From: Dipteris shenzhenensis
Lineage: Eukaryota; Polypodiophyta; Polypodiopsida; Gleicheniales
Direction: 5' to 3' (one strand)
Assembly: GCA_047967505.1 (NCBI GenBank)
Contig: CM106539.1
Length of the DNA: 64,000 bases
The notes under the pieces were generated by a model. That model was given only the letters and a program-made list of their open reading frames with translations, did not search any database and was not told where the DNA came from. Shown here piece after piece: positions 32,530 to 43,130 of the stretch (position 1 is the stretch's first letter; each line of letters starts with the position of its first letter). The translations under genes and the position numbers were made by a program.

Positions 32530-34342
32530 ACATCCTAGTAGCAATCGGCAATGATGCAAAATGTCCAGCAAAAGGAAAAGGTATGATTGCTCTCAAGTTA
32601 GATGGAGTTGTAAAACAGTTGTCCGATGTTCTTTATGTGCCAGATATCAAGAGGAATTTGTTGTCCGTTTCTGCAATCATGGATCAGGACCTCAAAGTTC
32701 AATTCGATAAGAATGGTGCATAGATTCTAGATCTTCAAGAGAAGGTTGTTGGTAAAGGTACACGGTGCAACAACATTTACGAACTCTCAGCTTTCAGTGC
32801 TCGAGTGGATGTGAAGAACACTAAGCTGTGGCATAAGAGGTTTGGTCATCTAAACCTTAGTTCTTTGAAGGAGATGCATAAAAGTGGAATGATTGCAGAC
32901 CTACAAGAAATTTTAGATCTGCCCGATGTATGTGAAGCTTGCATGATGGGGAAGCAGCATCGGCATCCCTTTCCTAAAGAGCCTAGCACGACAAAGGCTC
33001 CTCTAGAGCTCATTCACATGGACCTCTGCAAAAAGATGGAGATAGAAGCTTTGGGTGGTTCCTACTACTTCATGATACTGATCGATGACTACAGTAGAAG
33101 GATATGGATATACTTCCTAAAGTCTAAAGACGAGGCTTTTAGTAGGTTCAAGGAATGGCATGTAATGGTCGAGAAAGAAACGGGGAGGATAGTGAAGAAG
33201 TTGAGATCAGACAAAGGTGGAGAGTTCACATCAACTGAATTCAAAAGTTACTGCAAAAGTCACGGAATCAAAGGCAGAAACCCCCGCCACATACATCACA
33301 GCAAAATGGAGTAGCAGAACACAAGATGCACGTCATCTACGAAATGGGCCGGAGTATGATGAAAGGGAAAGATTTGCCAAAGACTTTCTCGGCTGAAGCA
33401 TGTAACACTGCAGTTTACATCCTGAATCATAGCTACACAAAGGCTGTGAATGGGATGACTCCACTGCAAGCCTTTTCTAGTAAGAAACCTTCAGCTACAC
33501 ATTTCAGAGTTTTTGGATGTGACTGTTTTGTGCATGTCCCTGATGCTACCAGGACCAAATGGGAACCGAAGAGCCGAAAGTGTATTTTCTTGGGCTACAG
33601 TGAAGAGGCGAAGGGTTACCATCTCTATAACCCTATTACCAAGAAGGTAATTGTAAATCGTGATGTGGTCTTCTTAGAATAGCCACATCAATTGGAGGAG
33701 GATGCTTCCTTCCCAAACAACCAGGACCAGGATATCCATATAGTACTACCACCAATAGTAGACCGAACTCCCCCAACGGTGCTTGGGAGGATTCAAGACA
33801 AAGAAGATGAAGAAGAGCCTGCAGAACCACAACAGCAATGGCCATTCCCGAAGTGGGTAAAGCAGCATTTGGATGGTAGAGAACCTCCAGCCATTGAGGA
33901 GGAACCATCCGAACACTGCCGGTCCAAGAGATTAGAGGAGCAAAGAAGGGTGCAGGAACACTTGGTCAACTATGCTTTGATGACAGAAGTGATCCATGCT
34001 GATGAACCCAAGTGTCTTGAAGAGGCACAGGGTGATGATAGGTGGATGGAGGCTATGCAATCGGAGTATGGCTCCATAATGAAGAACAACACTTGGGACC
34101 TTGTGGACCACCAAAACGCAAGCTAATCAAAACCAATGGGTGTACAAGACCAAGTACAAGTCCGATGGCACATGTTGGATAAGTACAAGGCTCGGCTCAT
34201 GGCAAAAGGATTTGCATAGGTACATGGTTTTGATTATCAAGATACTTTCGATCCCACAGCTCGACTAACCACAATTCGCAGTGTTTTGGCTTTAGCTGCC
34301 CAGGGAAGTTGGCCCATGTTTCAGATGGATGTGAAATCTGCC
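32430..34342 (+). pseudogene. D pol, 5' part: protease, integrase, RT start
   Basis: Protease IIDSGASCHMTSRKDW, then LYVPDIKRNLLSV and a TAG after DKNGA. Pre-integrase finger LWHKRFGHLNLSSL and CEACMMGKQ. Integrase Asp motifs in HMDLCKK and RSDKGGEF. A frameshift near 33290 puts the Glu motif QNGVAEHK into another frame. KWEPKSRKCIFLGYSEEAKG follows. The linker (33692-34126) is proline/glutamate-rich. RT begins near NNTWDLVDHQ and reaches QMDVKSA, where the MITE interrupts it. Stops lie near 33680, 34124 and 34217. Confidence 0.85.
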
Positions 34343-34589
34343 CTCGGGGGGGTCACTCATCATATGTAACCCTATCATGTGAGTTCAACAAAAGGATTTT
34401 TTTAATTTCTAAAATTTACATAAATAAATATACATAAGGGACTATTTAAAATAGTTTTGGAAAAAATTTACAGATTTGTATAGAAAAGGGGTACATTTTA
34501 TTAATGAAATTTTTTACAGATAAGGGACTTCAAATATAGGCCTTGAATGCACGTGATATACAGGGTTTATACATAGTGACCCCCCTGAG
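34343..34589. mobile_element. 247 bp MITE with 15 bp TIRs and 8 bp TSD
   Basis: Terminal inverted repeats CTCGGGGGGGTCACT (34343-34357) and AGTGACCCCCCTGAG (34575-34589) differ at one position. Identical 8 bp direct repeats AATCTGCC flank it at 34335-34342 and 34590-34597. The interior is AT-rich and non-coding. Excising it with one TSD rejoins the RT sense QMDVKSA to [10 protein letters not shown], apart from one base. An 8 bp TSD and a CAGGG-like end favour a hAT-type non-autonomous element, but the superfamily is inferred. Confidence 0.85.
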
Positions 34590-34597
34590 AATCTGCC

Positions 34598-35750
34598 TTT
34601 TGAATGGAGATCTCAAGGAGGAGGTATATGTGGAACAACCACCAGGTTTTGAGATCCCTGGTTCAGAAGGTAAAATCTGCAAACTAAAGAAGGCACTTTA
34701 CGGGCTGAAACAGGCCCCACAATCATGGTACCAATGAATTGATGCCTACTTTCTGCAAAATGGGTTTAGGAGGAGCCTATCTGATGCAAATTTGTATATC
34801 TTTAGAGAAGGAGGCAGGTGTATGATCGTGGTCCTTTATGTGGACGACCTTGTCATAATAAGGAACGATGAAGAGAAGATCTCATAGATGAAGCATTTGC
34901 TAGGAAGAGAGTTTTAAATGACAGACCTCGGACTAATGCATTTATGTTTGGGGATTGAAGTTTGGCAGGAGCCAAAATAGATCTTCATTTCATAGCTGAA
35001 GTATGCTGGAGAGATACTGAAGGCATTTGGCATGGCTGAGTGCAAGACAGTTGGTACCCCTATGGAGGTTGACATGAAGCTCTCAAACGTGGATTCATTA
35101 CCACTGGTGGATGAAGCGACGTACAGAAGGCTTGTGGGCAACTTGATTCACCTGTGCAACACACGGCCAAACATCAGTTTTGTGACTGGTATACTAAGCA
35201 GGTTTTCCAATAAGCCCTGGGAGAACCATTGGAGGGCAGGGATGTGGGTGTTGAAATACATCAAAGGCACACTTGATTATGGCATCACCTATACCAAGGG
35301 CAACATCTTGATCGGATTCTATGACTCGGATTGTGGGCAGGAGACATGGACAGCAGGAGATCAGTGATAGGGTACTGTTTCTCACTTAGATCTGGAGTTG
35401 TGTCATGGGTTAGCAAGAAGCAACCCACAGTTGCTCTTTCTTCTACCAAGGCCGAGTACAAATCTGCATGCTTTGCTTCTTGTGAGGCAGTGTGGTTGAG
35501 GAGGATTTTGGGAGACATGGGTGCAGTGCAGAACAAGCCTACGCAGTTATCATGTGATGGTGTTCCACGCTCGCACAAAACACATTAAGATTTAATATCA
35601 CTTTGTATGCGAGCTCATCATGGATGGAGAGGTTGACTTGGTGTACTGTCCGACTACAGAGAATGCTATGGACATCTTCACGAAGGCTCTTAGAAGAGAC
35701 TTGCTGGAGAGGCATCTTCATCGACTTGGCATTGGGCCAAAAAAGTAAGT
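34598..35750 (+). pseudogene. D pol, 3' part: RT and RNase H
   Basis: RT resumes at [18 protein letters not shown] and [16 protein letters not shown]. The catalytic VLYVDDLVII is near 34835. Stops follow at about 34885, 34916, 34978 and 34994. RNase H has IGFYDSDC with a frameshift at about 35330, then STKAEYKSAC. A deletion removes the CDN motif region near 35560. It ends RHLHRLGIGPKK-stop at about 35746. Confidence 0.85.
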
Positions 35751-35778
35751 TCACTTGCGGCTAGACATTGAGGGGGGG

Positions 35779-36510
35779 TGTTAGATATCAATGCTCCACT
35801 CTCATGTAACTACGTGGGAACCAGCTAACTCTACTTGTAAGCCCCCATATGAGGAGAAGGCATTTGAGTAGCTCGGTTATCTGGTAGGTCCTGGTTTGGA
35901 CACCAGATGGGGGCCATGTGTGGCCTAATGGCTGGATGGCTTCAGATAGAGTTGGCACACCACCAACTAGGCTACATGCAAGTACGGGAAGGCATCCCTT
36001 GACTGACCGTGCTGAGGGTAGATGGAACATTTCTCGGGGCAGCCCACTCTCAAGTTGTGGGTCCCGTTTGGAGCCTTAGATGATCCCGAATGGCTCTGGG
36101 CCAAATGGTAACCATAGGCTAGTTGCTCTGTTTTGTGCAGCGGTTCTATCGTATGGTCGGTGGCCTATTTTGGGACCAACCCCCAGTCGACCATTTTGGG
36201 CAGACTGGGTCGGTCACCCAATTGAGCCTAACTGACTACGAGTGGTGGCTTTATAAGAGCAAGCCCATGAAGCCCATTTCACCACTGGCTATAGCATCCC
36301 TGATTCCTTAGCATCTAACCTTTGTCTTCTACTATTTCCAACATGCCATCAAAGCTTCTTTCATAGGAGCGCACGGTTGGGAGGCAGCACCATCTATTGT
36401 ATCAGTTCTACAAATATTCAAATTTTTGATTCTCCATACTATCTTGTTTTCTCTCTTGCGTACGAGATCCTGTTATCTATTGAGCAAAAACATTGTATTT
36501 TTTTCTTATA
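35779..36510 (+). repeat. 3' LTR of D
   Basis: A 732 bp LTR after the polypurine run AGGGGGGG (35771-35778). The TATA counterpart reads CTTTATAAG at about 36250. GGACC follows at 36511. Confidence 0.9.
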
Positions 36511-36515
36511 GGACC

Positions 36516-38270
36516 GATGTAGTTGGAGATATTGATATCCGGCATAAATGCGTTGGTCATGTTAATGTACGACTTAAATTAATGCAAGCCCAAAATATTG
36601 TTGCAGGATTGCCTAAGTTCAAGGTTGCAGAAATGCATAAGGTATGTGAAGCCTGTCAATTTGGAAAACAGGCAAGGAAACCATTTCCTAAACATGTTCA
36701 AGAGAGTAAGAGGCCATTGGAATTAATCCACTCTGATGTGTGGACTACGAGCAGCATCTATTGGAGGCTGTCATTATTTTCACTTTTATTAATGACTACA
36801 GCAAAAAAGTTTGGGTGTATTTTATGAAAAAGAAAAGTGAAGTGTTTGGGAATTTCAAAGGTTTTAAAGCTATAGTTAAGAAAGAAACAGGCCTACAAAT
36901 AAAATGCCTAAGGTCAGATGGAGGGGGAGAGTACCTCTCAAATGAGTTTGCGAGGTTCTTGTAGGAGCATGGCATAAAGCAGCAATATTGATGCAGTCAT
37001 ACCCCACAGCAAAATGGACTTGTAGAAAGGAAAAACATGCATATTGGAGAGGTATCTCATGCCATGCTCAACGAAAAAGACCTGCCAGATTATTATTGGG
37101 CTGAAGTAGTTGCTACAGCAATCTACATAATGAACAGGACTCCCACTGCAGCAATACATGGCATGATGCTAGAGGAGAGGTATACTGGTAGGAAACCAGA
37201 TATTTCTCATTTGAAAGTTTTTGGTTGCATTGCTTATGTTCATGTGCCAGATAAGTTGAGATCCAAGTTGGATCCAAAAGCTGAGAAGTGCATCTCTATT
37301 GGTTATTCTCTATAGCAGAAAGGATATAGATGCTATAACCTTTCTACTCGTAAGTTTACAGTGAGTAGAGATGTTTTTGATGAGATGAGCAGCTAGTATA
37401 AACCAATAAATGTGATTGATGATGTAGATGCATAAAATGGTAATGCTGCACAGAATTCACAATAGCAATCACAAAATATTAGTGGACCTGTAGTGTCCTC
37501 TAGTAGTGGTTCACATACTTTGCCATGGACAGGCTGATTGAGATTAGGAGAATCTTCTCAAAGCAATGAAGATAGTGGTATGCAAGTATCACGAAAGGGA
37601 AAAGAGAAAGTAGCTCAGCCCATGGTTGATGTGAATGCAGGTCATTCTTATGTGGAAGGTGAATCCAGTGGCTCAGAACAGAGCCTTGATGATGAGTTGG
37701 GTATTCCTTCTGTTGTTACACCTAGAGTAAGGAAGACAAGGGATGTTTTGAGAGCACTTGGTAGTGAGCCTATTTTGCACAGGTCTACTAGAGTTAAGTA
37801 TCCTATGGAAAGGCTGAAATATGCTAGATTTACAACCATTCAGTGTGCCTACATGGTCAAAGTGATACATGAACCAGAACCCACTTCTTTTGAGCAAGCC
37901 ATGGGAAAAGAAAAATGGAAGAAAGCCATGGATGCCTTGGAAGCAAGTGCTACATGGGAATTGGTGCCTTTGCCTAAAGACAAGAATGCAATTAGCTACA
38001 AGTGGGTTTATAAGGTGAAGCACAATGCATATGGTTCTGTGAGTAGATACAAGCCAAGATTAGTTGTCAAGGAGTATGCACAGACATATGGCATCGATTA
38101 TGAAGAAACATTCAGTTAGGTTGCAAGGATGGAAACTATAAGAGTAGTCATTGCTATGGGTGGATCAAAGGGATGGTCTTTACATCAGATGGATGTAAAG
38201 AATGCCTTCTTGCATGGTGATTAGCAAGAAGAGGTCTATATGGAGCAGCCACCGAGTTATGTGCATGCTG
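36516..38270 (+). pseudogene. A3 pre-integrase, integrase and RT N-terminal part
   Basis: Resumes exactly after the duplicated GGACC with DIRHKCVGHVNV (A2: DIWHKRIGHVNV). Finger cysteines CEACQFGKQ, integrase HSDVWTT, then a shift near 36750, RSDGGGEY, a stop in FARFL, and VERKNMH in place of AERKNRH. The WYKPV codon is TAG, as in A2. The linker and RT start (37538-38119) stop at TFS-stop. A TAG in HGD-Q follows near 38221. E interrupts in YVHAV at 38270. Confidence 0.85.
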
Positions 38271-38621
38271 TGACAAAGTGAGGATCCTACTCTCCTAGTC
38301 ACTAAGACAACATCCTAATACAACACTAATCTAAGGAGGATGCAACCTAAGTGCAAGCATGATGAAGAGAGTGCTCATGACATGTATCTCAAGTCAATTA
38401 GGTTCCAAGATAGATTAACTTGGACTCATAAAGAGAATCTTGAGATAGTGCAAAGTGCTTGATTGATATTCCTTCAAATGAACCTCCCTTTTATAGGTGA
38501 GGGTACTTACATCCATTTTGCTTGCTCACATGTGGGATATCTCCTCCATGCCATGTGGCAGCTTGTCCTTTGCTCATACCTTTGCTCTACATGTGCTCAT
38601 GGCACCACAACTCTCAACACC
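38269..38621 (-). repeat. 3' LTR candidate of E
   Basis: Minus-strand TGTTGAGAGTTGTGG to CTTTGTCACA, about 353 bp, directly after a polypurine tract (AAGGGGAGG). A TATA box, CCTATAAAAGGGAGG, lies at about 38487-38501 on the minus strand. Confidence 0.6.
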
Positions 38622-38830
38622 TCCCCTTGGTGCCATAATCCTTTGGCTACTGCAAGGTGGTCAGATGTGAGTTACATTCCATCACCTCCCCTTAGTGCAT
38701 ACATTGCTACTTAAGGTGGTCAAGTGTGGTTTTTACATGTCAATACCTCCCCTGGGTGCTTTCATAGCTACTCTCAGGTGGTCAGGCTTGATTTACAAAA
38801 CATAGGCAAGGTTGGCAAGGTTTTTGCTTT
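38622..38830 (-). repeat. Three ~60 bp repeats with polypurine tracts (E)
   Basis: Three consecutive units each begin (plus strand) ACCTCCCCT and contain an AGGTGGTCAG-like core, at about 38620, 38685 and 38745. On the element's strand each ends in a purine run, so the polypurine tract is effectively triplicated. Confidence 0.6.
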
Positions 38831-39697
38831 TCAATACATTCCATTGATGCCACCTTTTGGCTCATGGCTTGATGATGACTCCACGTAGTTGACTTGTTGA
38901 TTCTTCAATCTGCAATCTTCTTCCTTATGTCCCAGCTTCTTGCAATGGTGACACTTTGGTTTGTTCTTCAATCTGCAGTCACTTTGATAGTGACCCATCC
39001 TTCCGCAATGGTAGCATTTCACTGATGTTTTACTGAATAGTGCTTGTTCTTCATTATAGCTATTGAGTGTTGATGTCGATGTCGATGTCGATGCCTTCAA
39101 CTCTCTTTCTTTTTCGAGAAGAGAGGATACACATTCTTCAAACTTTGGATCTGGCAAATTCTTCAAAGTAGTTGTCAATGCACTATACTCTGTAGGCATG
39201 CTTTTAAGGAGAATTGCAAGTGCATCTTTCTCTCCTACTTTTGCATTTATGCCTTCTAGTTGAGTCATAATGCTTTTGATTTTGTTGACAAATTGTGCCA
39301 TGGATTCATTGAAGCCCGTGTGCATACCATAGAATTCAATCTTAAGATGGATTTCTTTGTTTTTGGCTTTTGCACCAAACACTGTGTTCAACTCATCCCA
39401 TGCATCCTTGGCATGATCTTTAGAGTCTATATGATGAATTATGTTTGGACCCAAGTGCAATCCAATGAGTGACAGTGCTGCTTCATCTTTTGCCTTCCAA
39501 GCATCATTTTGTGCAGTGGGTATGTCTTCTTTTACAATCTTCCAAAGCTTTTGGTGCATCAGAAGATATCTCATTTGTGTAGACCATGTCTGAAATCCAT
39601 CCCCGGTGAACTTCTCAACAGTTGGAGTGCGGATTTGTCATTGCAAAGGTCTTACCAGTTTGATGATACTTTCAAATCTGGTAGTGTCTGATTGCAT
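38831..39697 (-). pseudogene. E gag, one stop from intact (about 288 codons)
   Basis: Start ATG at 39697 (MQSDTTRFESIIKLV); one in-frame TGA at about 39638, then continuous to 38831. The body is copia/UBN2 gag (GDGFQTWSTQMRYLLMHQKL, IGLHLGPNIIHHI, FVNKIKSIMTQLEGINAK). Two CCHC knuckles follow: CYHCGRMGHYQSDC and CHHCKKLGHKEEDC. The end KGGINGMY leads straight to non-coding sequence, with no protease. Its relative is the C1 gag. It is the best-preserved gag in the window, which suggests selection on gag without pol or a recent insertion. Confidence 0.75.
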
Positions 39698-40865
39698 ACA
39701 GAAAAACTGAGTTGACAGGTGCGTAGAGCTCAAAAATACGATCACTTTTCCTTTTTGGAGCGTGTGCAAATTCTTCCTGGATTGCAAGTTATGGCTTGTT
39801 GAAGCTTTTGTGAAGAAGAGGGGCCTTTGATGATGTGGCACAGGGTTTCACATGCAGAATTCAAACTGTGCTTACAAAGGGACTGTGCTTGGGTAGCAGT
39901 ATGCCATGTGGAAATCTTCTAACCAGACTGAGTTAACTCAAGTCTAAGAAAACTTAACCATGGCTAAATCTTATCCTACCACGTGGTAAAAAGGTAACTA
40001 CTCCCAAACCCAGGGTTGAGTAACTTAACCTGGGTAAATTTTTATCTTGCCACGTGTCAAGTAAGGAAACCTTAGGAGAACTTTGAGAGCAGCTTGCAGA
40101 CGACGGCGACGAGGAAGACGAAATGGCATCGAAGGCGCAGAGGAGGGTCCGGTGTTGCTAGAGTCGGCAGCCGCAGCTTCTGTGGACAGCTTTAGGCCGT
40201 AGGTGTCGAGGGAGCGTTGCTGGAGCGTTGGACACACAGAAGCATTGTTGGAGCATCAAGGAAGCTTTGGTCTAAGACTTTGAGGTGCTGCAGGCATAGA
40301 AGCTCGGCTAGCCCGTGTCATCATAGGAGCGAATGGCGGGGGAGCTCAGAGGTCATCGCATAGAGGCCGCCTTGCCTTGAGGGTCATAGAAGGAGTCAGC
40401 CGTTGCGATCGAATCGTTGATGACTGTAGTGGAGGGCTTGACAAGGCTGCAATCATCAATACCAATGCTCCTTAGCTCGTTGAAGGTTATCCGTCGGGTC
40501 ACTTGGAGCATGAAGGTTGTCGGCTAAACGTGAGAGTTACTGCTACAGCTGGCTGAGGCATAGGAGGTCGTTGCTATGCTGTTGATGGAGCTTGCTTGTG
40601 AGCCGAGACTTCATTGCAGAGTTGTTGCTTGTTGCACATTGGAGAGTCGCCTATGTCTCTCACTCTATTTCTCATGGAGTAGACTCTCTCTCAGCAATGA
40701 ATACTCAAGAAACACTCTCAAATTCTCTTGAAATATCTCCCTATCTCTCTCTCTAAGCACAAAGAGTGGACTCACAAGAGCTCTCTCTTTTCCACAATGG
40801 AACTCTCACAAAAGAATTGAACGGAAATCTTCAACTCTCATGGACGGAATTCTTTCAACGGGACT
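39698..40865 (-). other. E 5' side: leader-like, GC-rich then GA/CT-rich
   Basis: 40070-40660 is distinctly GC-richer than its surroundings. 40660-40860 is CT-rich on the plus strand (CTCTCTCTCTAAGC). No initiator-Met PBS and no copy of the 38269-38621 LTR is visible. I see no supported gene. Confidence 0.4.
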
Positions 40866-41881
40866 GTTCATCCTAAGTTTGTTTGTAGGTTGAAGAAAGC
40901 CTTATATGGCTTGAAGCAAGCACCCAAAGCATGGTCTGACAAGATATGACAGTATCTTGTCACTATTAGATTTCCAAGGTAGATTTCTCACTTTATGTGA
41001 GAAAAATAGAGAAAGGCATTATGCTGCTCATCATTTATGTTGATGATTTGATCATCACAGGTGATAGTGATGAAGATATCCTTCATATGAAAATGCTATT
41101 GAAGCAGAAGTTTGAGATGAAGGATTTGGGAGAGCTACGTTATTTCTTGGGCATTGAGGTGATTAAATCCACAAGTGGGATATGGCACTTGCAGAGGCAG
41201 TATGTATTGGACATGCTGTCCAAATATGGGATGACAGGTTGTACGCCTATTTCAATTGCTTTGGAGTAGAATGTGAAGTTGAGCGCAGATGCAGGTGAGC
41301 TTCTAGAAGACCCTACTATGCTATTGGGTTGGTAAGTCAGTTTATGCAACTAGACGCATACTGAGGTATGTGAAGTCCACATCGCACTATGGACTACTTT
41401 ATGAGACTGGGGTTCAGATATAGTTGCATGGATACACTGATGCCGATTGGGCTAGTAGTATTTCTGATAGATGATCTACCAGTGGATATGTGTTCTCTTT
41501 TGGGAGTGCTGCAGTCACTTGGAGCAGCAAGAAACAGCCTACAATTGCCTTGTCGAGCACAGAGGCTGAGTATAGGGGTGCAGCAATGGCTGCATGTGAG
41601 GCAGCTTGGTTGCATAAGCTACTTTATGATATGCATCAGTCTACAAATGGGCCAGTTGTCATTTATTGTGACAACATGAGTAGTGTACACTTGGCAAATA
41701 ACCCAGTCTATCATGCTAGAACAAAGCACATTGAGGTGCATTATCACTATGTGTGGGAGAAGGTTCTAGTAGCTTTTATTGATCTAGTTTATTTCAGCAT
41801 AGAGGATCAGGTTGCTGACATATTCACGAAGGCATTGGGCACAGAGAAGTTGCGCAAGCTCAGAGACATGCTTCGTGTGTA
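40866..41881 (+). pseudogene. A3 RT C-terminal part and RNase H
   Basis: Resumes [19 protein letters not shown], then a small deletion near 40970. YVDDLIITGDSDEDI is intact near 41037. A stop follows ALE at about 41267, and a deletion removes the REP-like stretch after LLEDPTM. RNase H YTDADWAS (with a shift), STEAEYRGAAM and CDNMSSVHLANN are readable to LRDMLRV-stop at 41880. Confidence 0.85.
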
Positions 41882-41907
41882 GGAATTGGGATTGACTCGA
41901 GGGGGAG

Positions 41908-42267
41908 TGTTGAGATATCGAGCTCCACTCATGATATGCCAGGGTGACCGTTATGCATTTATGTCACCGACTTGTTAGCTGCAGATGCGGTTGGTACACC
42001 GCCCATGAATAATAGCTGGATGACAGCTATCTTTATGTACTCTAGTTAGTGGCTCAATTAGTATGCCACCTAGGCTAGCTGAGTTTGGTTTGAGACCAAC
42101 ATATAGGGTTCGTCTATTCCTTTTGTACTAAGAGAGAGAGTTCTTTTGGCTTTCACAACTAAGAAGAGGAAAACCGTTTTTAGCCTCCACCTTTGTGTGT
42201 ATTCCCCCATTTTGTATGTGAGAAAGCTGCAAGTGAGACTCCTTACTTCTCTCACACTCTCTTCACA
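41908..42267 (+). repeat. 3' LTR of A3
   Basis: About 360 bp, TGTTGAGATATCGAG to CTTCACA, after polypurine GAGGGGGAG. CTAGT follows. The 5' LTR is absent, so no duplication can be checked. Confidence 0.88.
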
Positions 42268-43130
42268 CTAGTCGAGAATTTTTGAGCATGGCTTTCATTG
42301 GTTGTTTTGGAGTTCTCTGCTCTATGGATAAACTAATCTATGCTAATCTAAGCTCTACCAACCGAAAAAATAAGAAATAATTTCCTAATCATATTCATTT
42401 TAATAGGTTACCTGCAAGACAAGAGTTACAAACAAATTCTGATTACTTTCATATATAATTAAAGTATAACATTATAAACTAAATTAAATAGACTTTAAAT
42501 ATACATTATACTAGAATGAATTAAGAATTAAATATTTAAATGAACTATTTAATTGATTTAAATTTAAATTTAAAAATATATAACAATTACATATTAAATT
42601 CATTTATTTTGATTTAAATAAAAAATATATACAAACTAATGAAATAAATAATGAAATTATGTAAAAATATAAATTATAAACTAAGCTTTAAAAATATTAT
42701 AAACTAATATAAAATAATTAAATTAAAAAAATAAATGAATTAATAAGTAAGAAATAATGTAAGGAGTAATATATATATATATATGTATATAAAGTAAATA
42801 AAATTAGGAGAATATATTTAAGGTTACCTCCGATATAAGGGTTATAAAAAATTTTATTCATTTTATATATATTTAAAGTATATTTAATTTAGCAAAATAG
42901 TTTAAAATAAATTAAATATATTCTCCTAATTTAATTACACTTTAGACATACATTATATTAAAATGAATTAAAAATTAAAAATATAAATATATTATTAAAA
43001 ATATTTAAATCCAAATTCAATAATACATACAACCTAATAAATTAATTTTAATCTAAATAAAAAAATAGATACAACCTAATAAAAAATAAAATTATAAACT
43101 TACAAAAAATAGTTTAGAATTAACTAATAA
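42268..43130. other. Extremely AT-rich block with inverted repeat
   Basis: Dominated by A and T. It holds an inverted repeat: AATTAGGAGAATATATTTA near 42802 and TAAATATATTCTCCTAATTTA near 42914, able to form a hairpin with a loop of about 90-95 bases. A TATATATATATATATG microsatellite lies near 42770. No gene. Confidence 0.6.

Larger units (their letters stand above)
30741..36510 (+). mobile_element. Element D: full-length Ty1/copia inserted in A3
   Basis: 5' LTR 30741-31473, PBS-like site, gag, pol, polypurine tract, 3' LTR 35779-36510. Perfect target duplications GGACC lie at 30736-30740 and 36511-36515. A 247 bp MITE interrupts RT. Several frameshifts make it non-autonomous. The outermost bases have decayed: the 5' LTR begins TATTAG instead of TGTTAG, and the 3' LTR ends TA instead of CA. 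Confidence 0.93.
38269..40865 (-). mobile_element. Element E: gag-only LTR-type insertion in A3
   Basis: Interrupts the A3 RT between GCATGCTG (left) and CTGTTCATCC (right). On the minus strand it carries a nearly intact gag (39697-38831), a short 3' untranslated region with three polypurine-like repeats, and a 3' LTR candidate (38621-38269). No pol. The matching 5' LTR is not evident at the right end, so the element may be rearranged or 5'-altered there. Flanking duplications are imperfect. Confidence 0.6.
29995..42267 (+). mobile_element. Element A3: 5'-truncated copia split by D and E
   Basis: A-family pieces in order: gag-protease 29995-30740, pre-integrase to RT 36516-38270, RT to RNase H 40866-41881, polypurine tract, 3' LTR 41908-42267. 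The first gap is element D with duplicated GGACC, the second is element E. The 5' LTR and first ~800 bp of gag are absent. Confidence 0.85.

Noticed and set aside
38269-40865. Complete LTR pair for element E
   Set aside because: Only one LTR-like sequence (38269-38621) could be supported. The right end shows no matching copy.
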